In this document: piece by piece, positions 43,725 through 53,471 of the stretch
Layout: each line of letters starts with the position of its first letter
Position numbering within the stretch: the stretch's first letter is position 1
Source: Paracrocinitomix mangrovi
GTDB lineage: Bacteria > Bacteroidota > Bacteroidia > Flavobacteriales_D > Crocinitomicaceae
Assembly (NCBI RefSeq): GCF_019740355.2
Contig: NZ_CP091819.1
Coordinates: 1,674,001 to 1,738,000, forward strand
Length of the DNA stretch: 64,000 nt
Reading direction: 5' to 3'
Notes under the pieces: model-generated
The model's database searches: none
What the model was told of the DNA's origin: nothing
Seen by the model: the letters and a program-made list of their open reading frames with translations, nothing else
Program-made: the position numbers and the translations under genes

Positions 43725-46700
43725 CTATCTAATTAAAGAGATATTTCCTTTCTGATTAACTGGTTCTCCATTGATTAGATAACCATCTAGAACATAAACA
43801 AATACTGCTGAATTCAATGCTTTTCCTTTCCAGGTTCCATCCCAACAGATATTCATGTTATTGGTTTCATAAACACGCTCTCCCCATCTGTTGTAAATGG
43901 TAAAGGTCATGGTTTTGATACAATCACTGTAAACACACAACACATCATTCTCCCCATCATTATTAGGACTAAATGCAGATGGTACAAATACATCCCCACA
44001 TACAATCTCTACAAACATGGTCATACACTCTGTACTTACGCAACCATTGGCATCTTGAGCTGTCACGCAATAGTATGTGTCTTGTATTGGATTAGCTATT
44101 GGATTTGGACAATCTGAACAGCTTAAATCTTCATCTGGTGTCCAACTATAACTTACTCCTCCACTTGCTATCAGTTGTGCTTCATCTCCATAATGGATTG
44201 TGGTATCATTGCTGATTTCTATTATTGGTGCATCCCATACATTTACAAAGATCGAATCTGTTGCTGTACAACCGTTGGCATCTGTCACTATTACAGTAGC
44301 CATGGCTGAATCTATACCTGTTGCCGTTGCTGTTGTACTAGATACCGGTGACCAGTTATAACTAAATCCGCCTACTCCTCCAGTTGCTACTACTGTTGCT
44401 GAACCTAAATCAGGATAACATGCATTTTGAGCAGTCATAGTTAACAAGATTTCTGCTGGTTCTATAATTGTTACTGACTCTTGAACTGTACATCCACCAT
44501 CAACATCTGTCACAGTAACAATATAAGTTCCTGATGCTAATCCTGATGCCGTAGTTGAAGTTTGAGGTGGTGTGCTATTCCAGCTATAAGTGTAATTTCC
44601 TGAACCTCCACTTACACTTACTGTTGCCTGACCATCTGTTGCTCCAAAACATGATACTTGGGTTGAAGTTATGGTTGCAGCAGGATTTACAACTACAATA
44701 TCTTGTGAAAGTGTTGACGTACAACCATTTGCTGTTACTGTATATGTTATATTCTGGGTTCCAAAAAATGGATCAAATACGTTTCCACTCACTCCTGTTC
44801 CACTCCATGTCCCTCCTGTATCACCTGTAATCTGGTTATTTAAATTAACAGGGGCACTTGATGTACACAACATGGTCGTCGTCCATGAAGGATTTGGTGG
44901 TGTGTTTACTGTAAATGTTTGCGTTGAAGTTGCCTGACATCCCCCAGAACCTACTGTATACGTTAATGATTGAGTTCCTACTGATGGATCAAACATATTG
45001 CCACTTACTCCGGTTCCACTCCAGCTTCCACCGGTATCTCCTGTAATAATTGTATTTAAATCAAATGGTCCACTATCTGTACAGATATTAGTCGCCGGTG
45101 TCCAGGATGCATCCAAAATTGTTGCTACACTTATACTTTGTGTTACAACATCTTCACATGGCGCCGTTCCTACAGTATATGTTATACTTTGGGTTCCAAC
45201 TGATGGATCAAACATACTACCCGTAACACCTGTTCCTGACCAAACACCACCTGCTACACCTGTGATAAACGCTGTTAAATCTATTGGGGCATCTCCTTCG
45301 CATAGGTTTGTTGGTATCGTCCAGGATGCATCCGGCAAGTTTGATATGTTGATTGTTTGAGTAATTGCATCATCACATGGAGCAGTTCCAACACTATAAG
45401 TTAAGGATTGAGTTCCTACTGATGGATCAAATGATGTCCCCGTAACTCCTGTTCCCGACCATGTCCCGCCGGTAGTACCTGTAATCAAAGTTGATAAGTC
45501 AACAACAGGTGATGCCGTGCATAATCCTGTTGGAGGAGTCCATGATGCATCTGCTTGTATACCTACAGTAATTGTTTGTGTAGATGTTGCATCACAAGGT
45601 GCAGTACCAACAGTATAAGTTATACTTTGTGTTCCTACTGACGGATCAAACATACTTCCACTCACTCCGGTTCCAGACCAAGTTCCTCCAGCAGTCCCAG
45701 TAACTAATGTGTTTAGATCAATTGCAGATGAACTGGTACACAAACCAGTTGGTTGCGTCCATGTTGCTGTTGTTACGGTTCCTACTGTTATCGTCTGAGT
45801 CAATGAGGCATCACACGGAGCAGTTCCTACTGAATAAGTAATACTTTGAGTTCCTACTGATGGATCAAACATACTACCCGTAATACCTGTTCCTGACCAG
45901 CTTCCTCCCGTTGTTCCGGTGATAAAGGTATTTAAGTCTATTGGCGATCCTGAATTGCACAATCCGGTCGGAATGGTCCAACTGGCATCTGCCTGTGCTA
46001 CCACTGAAATTGTTTGAGTTGATGTAGCATTACAAGGCGCAGTTCCTACAGCATAAGTAATGCTTTGAGTCCCTACAGATGGATCAAACATATTACCGCT
46101 TACACCTGTCCCACTCCATGTTCCTCCGGCTGTTCCAGTAACTAGAGAATTTAAATCAACCAATGCAGAACTGGTGCATAATCCAGTTGGTGGTGTCCAG
46201 CTGCCATTTGCCGTAGGTGTAACAGTAATAGTTTGAGTTGAATCACATCCATTAGGGGAAGTATAGGTGACACTTTGTGTTCCTGAGGCAGGATTAAAAG
46301 TATTCCCACTCACTCCAGTTCCGCTCCATGTTCCTCCGGCATCTCCTGTTATTAATGCATTTAGATTAATTGGACCATCTGTTGAACAAGCTGTTGTTGT
46401 TGTCCATCCGGCATTACATGGTGTGATTGCAGGTTGTACTACAAAATCATCCACATAGTAATACACTGTTGAATATGATCCTGCTCCTGCAGCAACTGTA
46501 TTTGTATTTACATCTGTATAAAAATTACCAATGGTCATATACAATTCACCTCCAGTGGCTGTATACTGAAAATTTAACTGTTGCCAATTTGTTTTATCTG
46601 TGATCATTGTAGTATTTACTATGTCTGGAGTAATTGTAGTAATTGGATTCCAGTTACCACCAGTTCCGGAAACAACAGTATTAGAAAAATAAAGCTGTAA

Positions 46701-47111
46701 AGCGTTATCTGATCCATATTGTGAATTATCAGATAAAGAAACCCAGAAAGAAATATCATATGTGGTTCCGGCTACCATTGCAGAAGTAAACGTACAATAG
46801 GTATATTCTCTAAAACTTGGGGTTGATTGATAATAAGATGCAAATCCAAAATATCCGACCCCTGAATGTGCATTTTGAGTTCCAAAAGCATTATTTGGTA
46901 CATCCACATTAGTATTATTGCAGGCGTTGATACAGTCTGCAGATCCGGTGTGATTGGGAATTTTATCCCATCCAACTAAATTACCAACTTGTGCAACACC
47001 TGTAGGGCATGAAGTGTACTGTTCCAAATCTGGATTAGGCACAATATTTTGAGCATTTGTAGTAAACACAAGACTACAAATTAGCAAGCAGCTAAGTATA
47101 ATTTTAGACAT
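43725..47111 (-). CDS. Giant surface protein with 8 copies of the ~70-residue repeat and T9SS type B (CHU_C) domain
   Basis: 1128 residues. Signal peptide (to N-A-Q, 21); an N-terminal lectin-like domain (about 22-230) opening N-I-V-P-N-P-D-L-E, common in Bacteroidota surface proteins; eight repeats (about 232-800) with the W-T-x-P-T-G-L-C ... G-G-T-W-S-G-T-G-V-S-G ... F-D-P-S-V-G-T-Q-S-I-T-Y pattern; SprB-type repeat (V-S-C-F-G-A-T-D-G-Q-A), a second such unit, PKD-like unit and CHU_C domain. The last ~300 residues are almost identical to the 47191-50919 protein. No PorP/SprF partner gene is adjacent. Confidence 0.9.
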   Translation of the reverse strand: MSKIILSCLLICSLVFTTNAQNIVPNPDLEQYTSCPTGVAQVGNLVGWDKIPNHTGSADCINACNNTNVDVPNNAFGTQNAHSGVGYFGFASYYQSTPSFREYTYCTFTSAMVAGTTYDISFWVSLSDNSQYGSDNALQLYFSNTVVSGTGGNWNPITTITPDIVNTTMITDKTNWQQLNFQYTATGGELYMTIGNFYTDVNTNTVAAGAGSYSTVYYYVDDFVVQPAITPCNAGWTTTTACSTDGPINLNALITGDAGGTWSGTGVSGNTFNPASGTQSVTYTSPNGCDSTQTITVTPTANGSWTPPTGLCTSSALVDLNSLVTGTAGGTWSGTGVSGNMFDPSVGTQSITYAVGTAPCNATSTQTISVVAQADASWTIPTGLCNSGSPIDLNTFITGTTGGSWSGTGITGSMFDPSVGTQSITYSVGTAPCDASLTQTITVGTVTTATWTQPTGLCTSSSAIDLNTLVTGTAGGTWSGTGVSGSMFDPSVGTQSITYTVGTAPCDATSTQTITVGIQADASWTPPTGLCTASPVVDLSTLITGTTGGTWSGTGVTGTSFDPSVGTQSLTYSVGTAPCDDAITQTINISNLPDASWTIPTNLCEGDAPIDLTAFITGVAGGVWSGTGVTGSMFDPSVGTQSITYTVGTAPCEDVVTQSISVATILDASWTPATNICTDSGPFDLNTIITGDTGGSWSGTGVSGNMFDPSVGTQSLTYTVGSGGCQATSTQTFTVNTPPNPSWTTTMLCTSSAPVNLNNQITGDTGGTWSGTGVSGNVFDPFFGTQNITYTVTANGCTSTLSQDIVVVNPAATITSTQVSCFGATDGQATVSVSGGSGNYTYSWNSTPPQTSTTASGLASGTYIVTVTDVDGGCTVQESVTIIEPAEILLTMTAQNACYPDLGSATVVATGGVGGFSYNWSPVSSTTATATGIDSAMATVIVTDANGCTATDSIFVNVWDAPIIEISNDTTIHYGDEAQLIASGGVSYSWTPDEDLSCSDCPNPIANPIQDTYYCVTAQDANGCVSTECMTMFVEIVCGDVFVPSAFSPNNDGENDVLCVYSDCIKTMTFTIYNRWGERVYETNNMNICWDGTWKGKALNSAVFVYVLDGYLINGEPVNQKGNISLIR
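44690..46410. repeat. Eight tandem ~215-bp coding repeats
   Basis: Eight units with the W-S-G-T-G word near 44805, 45018, 45235, 45460, 45680, 45895, 46110 and 46325. Boundaries approximate. Units alternate between a P-T-G-L-C-T-S-S type and a P-T-G-L-C-N-S-G type in the middle. Confidence 0.85.
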
Positions 47112-47190
47112 ACGATTCTATATACTAGGGTTCTAAGTCTGTGAAATTTACGAAAAATAAATCTACAGCCAAAACAAAAGAAAAGTACGA

Positions 47191-50100
47191 TTATCTAATT
47201 AAAGAAATGTTTCCTTTCTGATTAACTGGTTCTCCATTGATTAGATAACCATCTAGAACATAAACAAACACTGCTGAATTCAATGCTTTTCCTTTCCAGG
47301 TTCCATCCCAACAGATATTCATGTTATTGGTTTCATAAACACGCTCTCCCCATCTGTTGTAAATGGTAAAGGTCATGGTTTTGATACAATCACTGTAAAC
47401 ACACAACACATCATTCTCCCCATCATTATTAGGGCTAAATGCAGATGGTACAAATACATCCCCACATACAATCTCTACAAACATGGTCATACACTCTGTA
47501 CTTACGCAACCATTGGCATCTTGAGCTGTTACACAATAGTATGTGTCTTGTATTGGATTAGCTATTGGATTTGGACAATCTGAACAGCTTAAATCTTCAT
47601 CCGGTGTCCAGCTATAACTTACTCCTCCACTTGCTATCAGTTGTGCTTCATCTCCATAATGGATAGTAGTATCATTACTGATTTCTATTATTGGTGCATC
47701 CCATACATTTACAAAGATCGAATCTGTTGCTGTACATCCATTAGCATCCGTCACTATTACAGTAGCCATGGCTGAATCTATACCTGTTGCCGTTGCTGTT
47801 GTACTTGATACCGGTGACCAGTTATAACTAAATCCACCTACTCCTCCGGTTGCTGCTACTGTTGCCGAACCTAAATCAGGATAACATGCATTTTGAGCAG
47901 TCATAGTTAACAAGATTTCTGCCGGTTCTATAATAGTTACAGACTCTTGAACAGTGCATCCACCATCAACATCTGTCACAGTAACAATATAAGTTCCTGA
48001 TGCTAATCCTGATGCCGTAGTTGAAGTTTGGGGTAGTGTACTATTCCAGCTATAAGTGTAATTTCCTGAACCTCCACTTACACTCACTGTTGCCTGACCA
48101 TCTGTTGCTCCAAAACATGATGCCTGGGTTGAAGTTATGGTTGCTACAGGGTTATATACTGTTATTGTTTGAGTAGATGTAGCAGAACAACTTCCAGCAG
48201 TAACTGTGTAGGTTACGCTTTGAGTTCCAAAAAACGGGTCAAAAACATTTCCGCTTACTCCCGTTCCACTCCAAGTTCCTCCAGTATCTCCAGTAATTTG
48301 ATTATTTAAATTAACTGGGGCACTTGAAGTACACAGCATTGTAGTTGTCCATGAAGGATCAGGTGTAGGTGTTACGTCTATATTTTGAGTAATTGCATCT
48401 TGACATCCTCCTGTTCCAACTGTATATGTAATACTTTGAGTCCCTGATGAAGGGTCAAACATATTTCCGGTAACGCCAGTTCCAGACCAAGTTCCTCCAC
48501 TCATATTAACACTTAAAGTATTTAAATCTATTGGCGAATCAGACTGACAAACTCCTGCTGGAGGTGTCCATGTGGCATCACCCGTAACATCAACTGAAAT
48601 AGCTTGAGTTGATGAAGCATCACAAGGTGCAGTACCAACAGTATAAGTCAACGACTGTGTACCCACAGATGGATCAAACATACTACCTGTTACTCCGGTT
48701 CCTGACCAAGTTCCCCCAGCAGTTCCAGTAATCAATGTATTCAAATCAATTGCTGCGTCTCCATCACAAACTCCAGTTGCTGGTGTCCAAGCTGCATCTG
48801 CCTGAGTTGTAACAGTTATTGTTTGAGTTGAAGATGCGTCACACGGGGCTGTACCAACTGCATAAGTAATTGATTGTGTCCCTACAGATGGGTCAAACAT
48901 ATTTCCAGTTACTCCGGTTCCTGACCAGGTTCCTCCAGCTGTTCCAGTAACCAGGGTATTCAAATTGATTGCAGCTGAACTTGTACAAACTCCTGCTGGT
49001 GGCGTCCAAGTAGCAGTTGTGATTGTACCAACATTTATTGTTTGAGTCAATGAATTATCGCAAGGTGCACTACCAACAGCATAAGTAATACTTTGGGTTC
49101 CTACAGACGGGTCAAACATACTTCCGGTAATCCCAGTTCCTGACCAGGTTCCACCAGTTGTTCCAGTAATAAAAGTGTTTAAATCAATTGGAGTACCCGA
49201 ATTACATAATCCGGTTGGAATTGTCCAACTTGCATCTGCTTGCGCCCCAACGGTAATTGTTTGAGTTGAAGATGCATCACATGGAGCCGTTCCTACGGTG
49301 TAAGTTACACTTTGTGTACCTACCGAAGGGTCAAACATACTTCCAGAAACCCCGGTTCCAGACCAGGTTCCTCCAGCTGTCCCAGTAACTAAGGTACTTA
49401 AATCAACTAAAGCAGAACTAGTACATAAACCAGAAGGAGGCGTCCAAGTAGCAGTAGTAGTTGTACCGACTGTTATAGTTTGTGTTAATGAGTTATCACA
49501 AGGTGCTGTTCCTACCTGATAAGTAATTGACTGTGTTCCTGAAGCGGGATCAAACATACTTCCTGTCACTCCGGTTCCTGACCAGCTCCCTCCCGTCGTT
49601 CCGGTTATAAAAGTATTTAAATCAATAGGTGCTCCTGAGTTACATAATCCTGTTGGAATTGTCCAACTTGCATCAGCTTGGGCTCCAACAGTAATTGTTT
49701 GTGTTGAAGTAGCATTACAAGGAGCAGTTCCGGCTGAATAAGTAACCGATTGTGTTCCAGCTGCAGGATCAAACATATTTCCAGAAACCCCTGTTCCAGA
49801 CCAAGTTCCTCCAGCAGTTCCAGTAACTAAGGTGCTTAAATCAACCAAAGCAGAACTGGTGCATAAACCTGTAGGTGGTGTCCAAGAAGCATTACCAAAT
49901 GTACCAACAGTAATTGTTTGAGTTACTACATCATCACATGGAGCTGTACCAACAGAATAAGTAATACTTTGAGTTCCAACTGCCGGATCAAACATGGTGC
50001 CTGAAACTCCGGTACCTGACCAAGTTCCACCAGCATCACCAGTAATAAATGTATTTAAGTTGATAGGAGCATCATTGTCACATAAGTTAGTAGGAATTGT

Positions 50101-50919
50101 CCATGATCCATTAGAACCAGCTGTAACGGTAATTGTTTGTGTAGACACAACTTCATTACAAGAGCCAGGGTTAACCGTATAAGTAACACTTTGGGTTCCA
50201 ACACCTGGATTGAACGTACTACCAGAAACACCTGTTCCTGACCAAACTCCTCCTGCTGTTCCGGTTACAAGTGCATCCAAATTTATTGGTGCCTGTGACG
50301 AACAAAGAGGAGAAGGGTTAGTCCAAGTTGCAGAGCCACCTGGAGTTGAAATAGTAAAACCATCTAAGGCCACATAAAAAGCAGCAGGAGAACTCCATAC
50401 ACTGGCGGAAACATTGGGCGCTACACATTGTAATGTCATTGTTCCAGCCGTAGCGGTAAATGTCATGGTATAAAGCGTCCAGGTATTCGCAGCTTGTGGA
50501 ATTACAAAAGATTGTGAAGTTCCTCCAATAGTAATCGTTGGTTGCGCTGGACCACCATTAAAAATCGAAGTTCCGGAACCGAAACAAGCTCCATAAAAGC
50601 ATAAAGTATATGTGGTTCCGGCTGTTAAACCAGTTATTGTAGTTTGTGCACACTCATCTAAAGAGGCCATTCCAAGCCACGTACCACCATCAGGAGATGG
50701 AGAAGGTGCTACATTACTATTACCTGAATAAGAAGGAAACCCGACATCACAAAGATCCGGAGAGAAACCACAACCCGACCAACCTGCGGCATTACCACCA
50801 TTAATTCCACTATTTGCTGCTGGCGCTCCTGTAACTGAACCATTTGTAACAGTTTGGGCAATAGAAGCGAACATTGAAATTAATGATAATCCAAGTAGGG
50901 CAATTTTTTTCAATTTCAT
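47191..50919 (-). CDS. Giant surface protein with 10 copies of the ~70-residue repeat and T9SS type B (CHU_C) domain
   Basis: 1242 residues. Signal peptide (to I-A-Q, about 22); a different N-terminal domain (about 23-198) rich in Gly/Ser with G-W-S-G-C-G-F and T-Y-T-L-C-F-Y-G-A-C-F-G-S-G, resembling carbohydrate-binding jelly rolls; ten repeats (about 200-905); SprB-type and PKD-like units; CHU_C domain ending G-N-I-S-L-I-R. The internal repeats are more alike than in the two paralogues, which suggests recent expansion. Separated from the 43725-47111 gene by 79 bp with no terminator seen, so cotranscription is possible. Confidence 0.9.
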   Translation of the reverse strand: MKLKKIALLGLSLISMFASIAQTVTNGSVTGAPAANSGINGGNAAGWSGCGFSPDLCDVGFPSYSGNSNVAPSPSPDGGTWLGMASLDECAQTTITGLTAGTTYTLCFYGACFGSGTSIFNGGPAQPTITIGGTSQSFVIPQAANTWTLYTMTFTATAGTMTLQCVAPNVSASVWSSPAAFYVALDGFTISTPGGSATWTNPSPLCSSQAPINLDALVTGTAGGVWSGTGVSGSTFNPGVGTQSVTYTVNPGSCNEVVSTQTITVTAGSNGSWTIPTNLCDNDAPINLNTFITGDAGGTWSGTGVSGTMFDPAVGTQSITYSVGTAPCDDVVTQTITVGTFGNASWTPPTGLCTSSALVDLSTLVTGTAGGTWSGTGVSGNMFDPAAGTQSVTYSAGTAPCNATSTQTITVGAQADASWTIPTGLCNSGAPIDLNTFITGTTGGSWSGTGVTGSMFDPASGTQSITYQVGTAPCDNSLTQTITVGTTTTATWTPPSGLCTSSALVDLSTLVTGTAGGTWSGTGVSGSMFDPSVGTQSVTYTVGTAPCDASSTQTITVGAQADASWTIPTGLCNSGTPIDLNTFITGTTGGTWSGTGITGSMFDPSVGTQSITYAVGSAPCDNSLTQTINVGTITTATWTPPAGVCTSSAAINLNTLVTGTAGGTWSGTGVTGNMFDPSVGTQSITYAVGTAPCDASSTQTITVTTQADAAWTPATGVCDGDAAIDLNTLITGTAGGTWSGTGVTGSMFDPSVGTQSLTYTVGTAPCDASSTQAISVDVTGDATWTPPAGVCQSDSPIDLNTLSVNMSGGTWSGTGVTGNMFDPSSGTQSITYTVGTGGCQDAITQNIDVTPTPDPSWTTTMLCTSSAPVNLNNQITGDTGGTWSGTGVSGNVFDPFFGTQSVTYTVTAGSCSATSTQTITVYNPVATITSTQASCFGATDGQATVSVSGGSGNYTYSWNSTLPQTSTTASGLASGTYIVTVTDVDGGCTVQESVTIIEPAEILLTMTAQNACYPDLGSATVAATGGVGGFSYNWSPVSSTTATATGIDSAMATVIVTDANGCTATDSIFVNVWDAPIIEISNDTTIHYGDEAQLIASGGVSYSWTPDEDLSCSDCPNPIANPIQDTYYCVTAQDANGCVSTECMTMFVEIVCGDVFVPSAFSPNNDGENDVLCVYSDCIKTMTFTIYNRWGERVYETNNMNICWDGTWKGKALNSAVFVYVLDGYLINGEPVNQKGNISLIR
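48170..50330. repeat. Ten tandem ~215-bp coding repeats
   Basis: Ten units, marked by the W-S-G-T-G word near 48255, 48480, 48700, 48930, 49140, 49365, 49580, 49800, 50020 and 50240. Two unit types alternate (C-T-S-S-A-L-V-D-L and C-N-S-G-x-P-I-D-L), consistent with expansion as a two-unit block. Boundaries approximate. Confidence 0.85.
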
Positions 50920-51052
50920 GAATGAATCTTTTTAGGGTCCAGAGTACTACTGCAAATTACAAAAAGTTAATGAAACTACAAACAGTCAATACTTATACAT
51001 TATACCATATATCTCCAACTACAATTACGAAATTGAAACTAAAAAAGTTAGG

Positions 51053-51090
51053 ACAAAAAAAATGCCTCTCAAAACTGAGAGGCATTTTAT
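51053..51090 (-). terminator. Rho-independent terminator of the TPR/OmpA-like lipoprotein gene
   Basis: ATGCCTCTC (51062-51070), 6-nt loop, GAGAGGCAT (51077-51085); on the minus strand the stem is followed by eight T. Located 18 bp after the stop at 51108. Confidence 0.92.
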
Positions 51091-51107
51091 AAGATAGAAT
51101 GTTTTTA

Positions 51108-52799
51108 CTATTTCACTACGTTTGTGAAAGATGCATTTTCAAAGAATTTAATAAATTCTCTGTCTTGTGCAGCTTTAGCTTTCATGCTAGAATCTTTCGC
51201 AAAGCAGCTCTTAAGGTTATTTACAACCATATCAAGATTATCTTGACGTGCTCCAATGATAGCTTTTAAGTAGTATCCCATTGCTGATTCAGCATCTGCA
51301 GAAGCATCAACAGTTTCTAATGCAGCACTGTAATCTTTGTTTAACACTTGAGCCAACGCTTTGTTGAAAGTTTTGTTGTCTCCCATGTTTCCGATTGCTT
51401 CAGCATAATCTCCATTTTGGATATCGATAATACCTAAGTTGTATTTTACTTCTGATCCAGCAGAAACAGCTGAGTTATATAATTCAGAAGCTTTGTCTCT
51501 ATCACCATTTTGTCTTGCAACGATTCCTAAGTTGTTTAAAGTAACAGGATTCTCATTGATTCCGTTAGCTTTTTCCCAGTTAGATTTAGCGTTGTTAAGA
51601 TCATTTTGCATGTAGTAAACATACCCTACGTTGTTTGGTCCTCTCCAATCTTCTGGATAGTATTGAACAACCAAGTTGTAAACTCTCATTTTTTCTGATA
51701 AATCTTCATAAAGAGTAGCTGTAAACAACAATTCTTCAACAGTTAAAGTATCAGGTTTAGTTTTAGAAAGTTCTTTCAACTCTTCATCTGACCAACCAAT
51801 TTTATCCCAAGTTACGATCATTTGACATCTTCTCAATGGAGGTAAAATGTCTTTTTCTAACTTACGGTAAGTTTGAGCCATTTTCTTGATCTCAGCTTCT
51901 CTTTGTGCAGGATCACTGTACATTTGAAGAACTCTTAAGATCAATTCTTTATCTTCTAAGTCAGACTCATTAACAGCTTTTTTGAATCCTTCCCAATCTT
52001 CACCTTTAGGGTTTTCTTTGTAGAAGCTTTCTCCAGCCGTATTTTCAAATTTTGCTTTTTCAACTAATTTAACTGTAGCAGCATTACCAGATTTAGCTCT
52101 GTCTTCTGCTAAAGTTGCATTTTTGTCGATTTCACCTTCTGGTGAAGCATAAGCAGTAAAAGTGATGTATTTAGGTGATTTCTTAGGATTCACCTGTGCA
52201 TCTTCAAACCAAGTAACGAATTCTTTGATATCGTTTTCTTTTAATTCTGAAGATCTTACATCATGCTTACCTTTAAGGTAATTGATTTGAGCTTGGTAAG
52301 TTTCCTCTGTAGTTCTTACAAAGTTATCTACTCCAACCAAAGCTTTATCATCAGGTTGTACTAACAAAGGAGTAACAATTGTACCATCAGCAATTTTCTC
52401 TGATTCGATATCGATTTCCTTTTTACCTTTTTTAGCGACACCACCGATTGTTAAATCAGCATGCTCCATGTCACCTGTATATGGAACAACATCAGTATAG
52501 TTAACAGTTCCTCCTGCTTTCAAAGGAATTGTTTGACCATTACCTGTTGCTTTTTCTCCTTGAATATAAATTGTCTTAAATGCTGTATTTCCTAGTTTAG
52601 GAGTAATTTCAGCAGTAGCTTTTTTGTTCAATCCTTTTTCAGGAATCTTCACTGCGATACTTACTTCTACACTATCTCCGTGCATTTCAACCGGATTTGG
52701 TGTAACCGTGTAATCTAAATCACCGATTAACTTACAACCAGTTAGCGCCACAGCCGAAACTGCAATCGCCGCTAAACTCTTATAATTTTGCTTTTTCAT
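51108..52799 (-). CDS. Lipoprotein with OmpA-like and TPR domains
   Basis: 563 residues. Lipoprotein signal (A-L-T-G-C, Cys22), then a Bacteroidota beta domain (D-Y-T-V-T-P-N-P-V-E about 30), an OmpA-like segment around 205-255 (I-T-F-T-A-Y-A-S-P-E-G-E ... L-A-E-D-R-A-K-S) that could contact peptidoglycan, and C-terminal TPR units (about 395-540: N-N-V-G-Y-V-Y-Y-M-Q-N-D-L, L-N-N-L-G-I-V-A-R-Q-N-G-D). Likely outer-membrane scaffold or assembly factor; precise role unknown. Single gene with its own terminator. Confidence 0.82.
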   Translation of the reverse strand: MKKQNYKSLAAIAVSAVALTGCKLIGDLDYTVTPNPVEMHGDSVEVSIAVKIPEKGLNKKATAEITPKLGNTAFKTIYIQGEKATGNGQTIPLKAGGTVNYTDVVPYTGDMEHADLTIGGVAKKGKKEIDIESEKIADGTIVTPLLVQPDDKALVGVDNFVRTTEETYQAQINYLKGKHDVRSSELKENDIKEFVTWFEDAQVNPKKSPKYITFTAYASPEGEIDKNATLAEDRAKSGNAATVKLVEKAKFENTAGESFYKENPKGEDWEGFKKAVNESDLEDKELILRVLQMYSDPAQREAEIKKMAQTYRKLEKDILPPLRRCQMIVTWDKIGWSDEELKELSKTKPDTLTVEELLFTATLYEDLSEKMRVYNLVVQYYPEDWRGPNNVGYVYYMQNDLNNAKSNWEKANGINENPVTLNNLGIVARQNGDRDKASELYNSAVSAGSEVKYNLGIIDIQNGDYAEAIGNMGDNKTFNKALAQVLNKDYSAALETVDASADAESAMGYYLKAIIGARQDNLDMVVNNLKSCFAKDSSMKAKAAQDREFIKFFENASFTNVVK

Positions 52800-52917
52800 T
52801 CTATCTGTTTTATAAACCTATAATTTTAAATAACCTAAAACAGTGCAATAATAAGTATTTTTTTTGAGCATCTGAAAATAGGACAAAGATTTTCGGTTTT
52901 TTCGAAATTCTAAACGT

Positions 52918-53418
52918 TTAATTAGTCTCAACTTTACACACGGATAAATCATCTTTCAACTCACTAACTAACTCCTTTACACCTTTGCCAATAACCGGAT
53001 GTTTCCAAAGTGGATCAATCTCCAATAGAGGCAATAAAACAAAACCTCTTTCGTGCATTCTAGGATGCGGAATATCAAGAGATTGAGTTGTTTTGACCAC
53101 CCCCTTAACGTCCACAATATCCAAATCTAATGGACGCGATTCATATCCATTTTTACCAGATCTTATTCTTCCAAAAACTCTTTCAATTTCAAGTAGTTTT
53201 TCAAGTATTTTTTCGGGACTTGTAGTGGATTTAATTTTTATCACTGAATTAATAAAATTTTGTTCTGCATCAAATCCCCATGGTTCTGTTTCATAAAATG
53301 AAGATTTAAGAACAATTTCACCTACTCTTTCATTGATTAAATCATAGGCTTGTTCCATTATTTTAATTGAATCTCCTTGATTTGATCCAACACTTATATA
53401 TACTTCTAATTCATTCAC
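52918..53418 (-). CDS. folK: 2-amino-4-hydroxy-6-hydroxymethyldihydropteridine diphosphokinase
   Basis: HPPK transfers pyrophosphate from ATP to hydroxymethyl-dihydropterin in folate synthesis. Marks: V-Y-I-S-V-G-S-N-Q-G-D, S-S-F-Y-E-T-E-P-W-G, Q-N-F-I-N-S-V, R-P-L-D-L-D-I-V-D and I-P-H-P-R-M-H-E-R-G-F-V-L. I use the GTG at 53418 (M-N-E-L-E-V-Y-I), which sits 4 residues before the first strand as in other HPPKs; the ATG at 53457 would add 13 extra residues and leave only 14 bp to the divergent gene. Confidence 0.93.
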   Translation of the reverse strand: MNELEVYISVGSNQGDSIKIMEQAYDLINERVGEIVLKSSFYETEPWGFDAEQNFINSVIKIKSTTSPEKILEKLLEIERVFGRIRSGKNGYESRPLDLDIVDVKGVVKTTQSLDIPHPRMHERGFVLLPLLEIDPLWKHPVIGKGVKELVSELKDDLSVCKVETN

Positions 53419-53471
53419 AGCCGCTGAAAGTAATGAAATTGCTATTTTTGCAGCCACATAACGAACAAAAA

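Noticed and set aside
44555-45360. Plus-strand open frames of 88-120 codons across the adhesin genes
   Set aside because: They run antisense to the repeat arrays, reuse the repeat composition (P-V-P-L-x-V-P-P-x-S-P-V-I) and have no start signals; they are shadows.
41745-50330. Regularly spaced repeats that could be mistaken for a CRISPR array or satellite DNA
   Set aside because: Period is about 215 bp, the repeats are degenerate and stay in frame within long open genes; they are protein repeats.
53367-53471. N-terminal extension of the OmpR-type regulator
   Set aside because: The receiver domain starts precisely at the ATG at 53472; the extension is antisense to folK.
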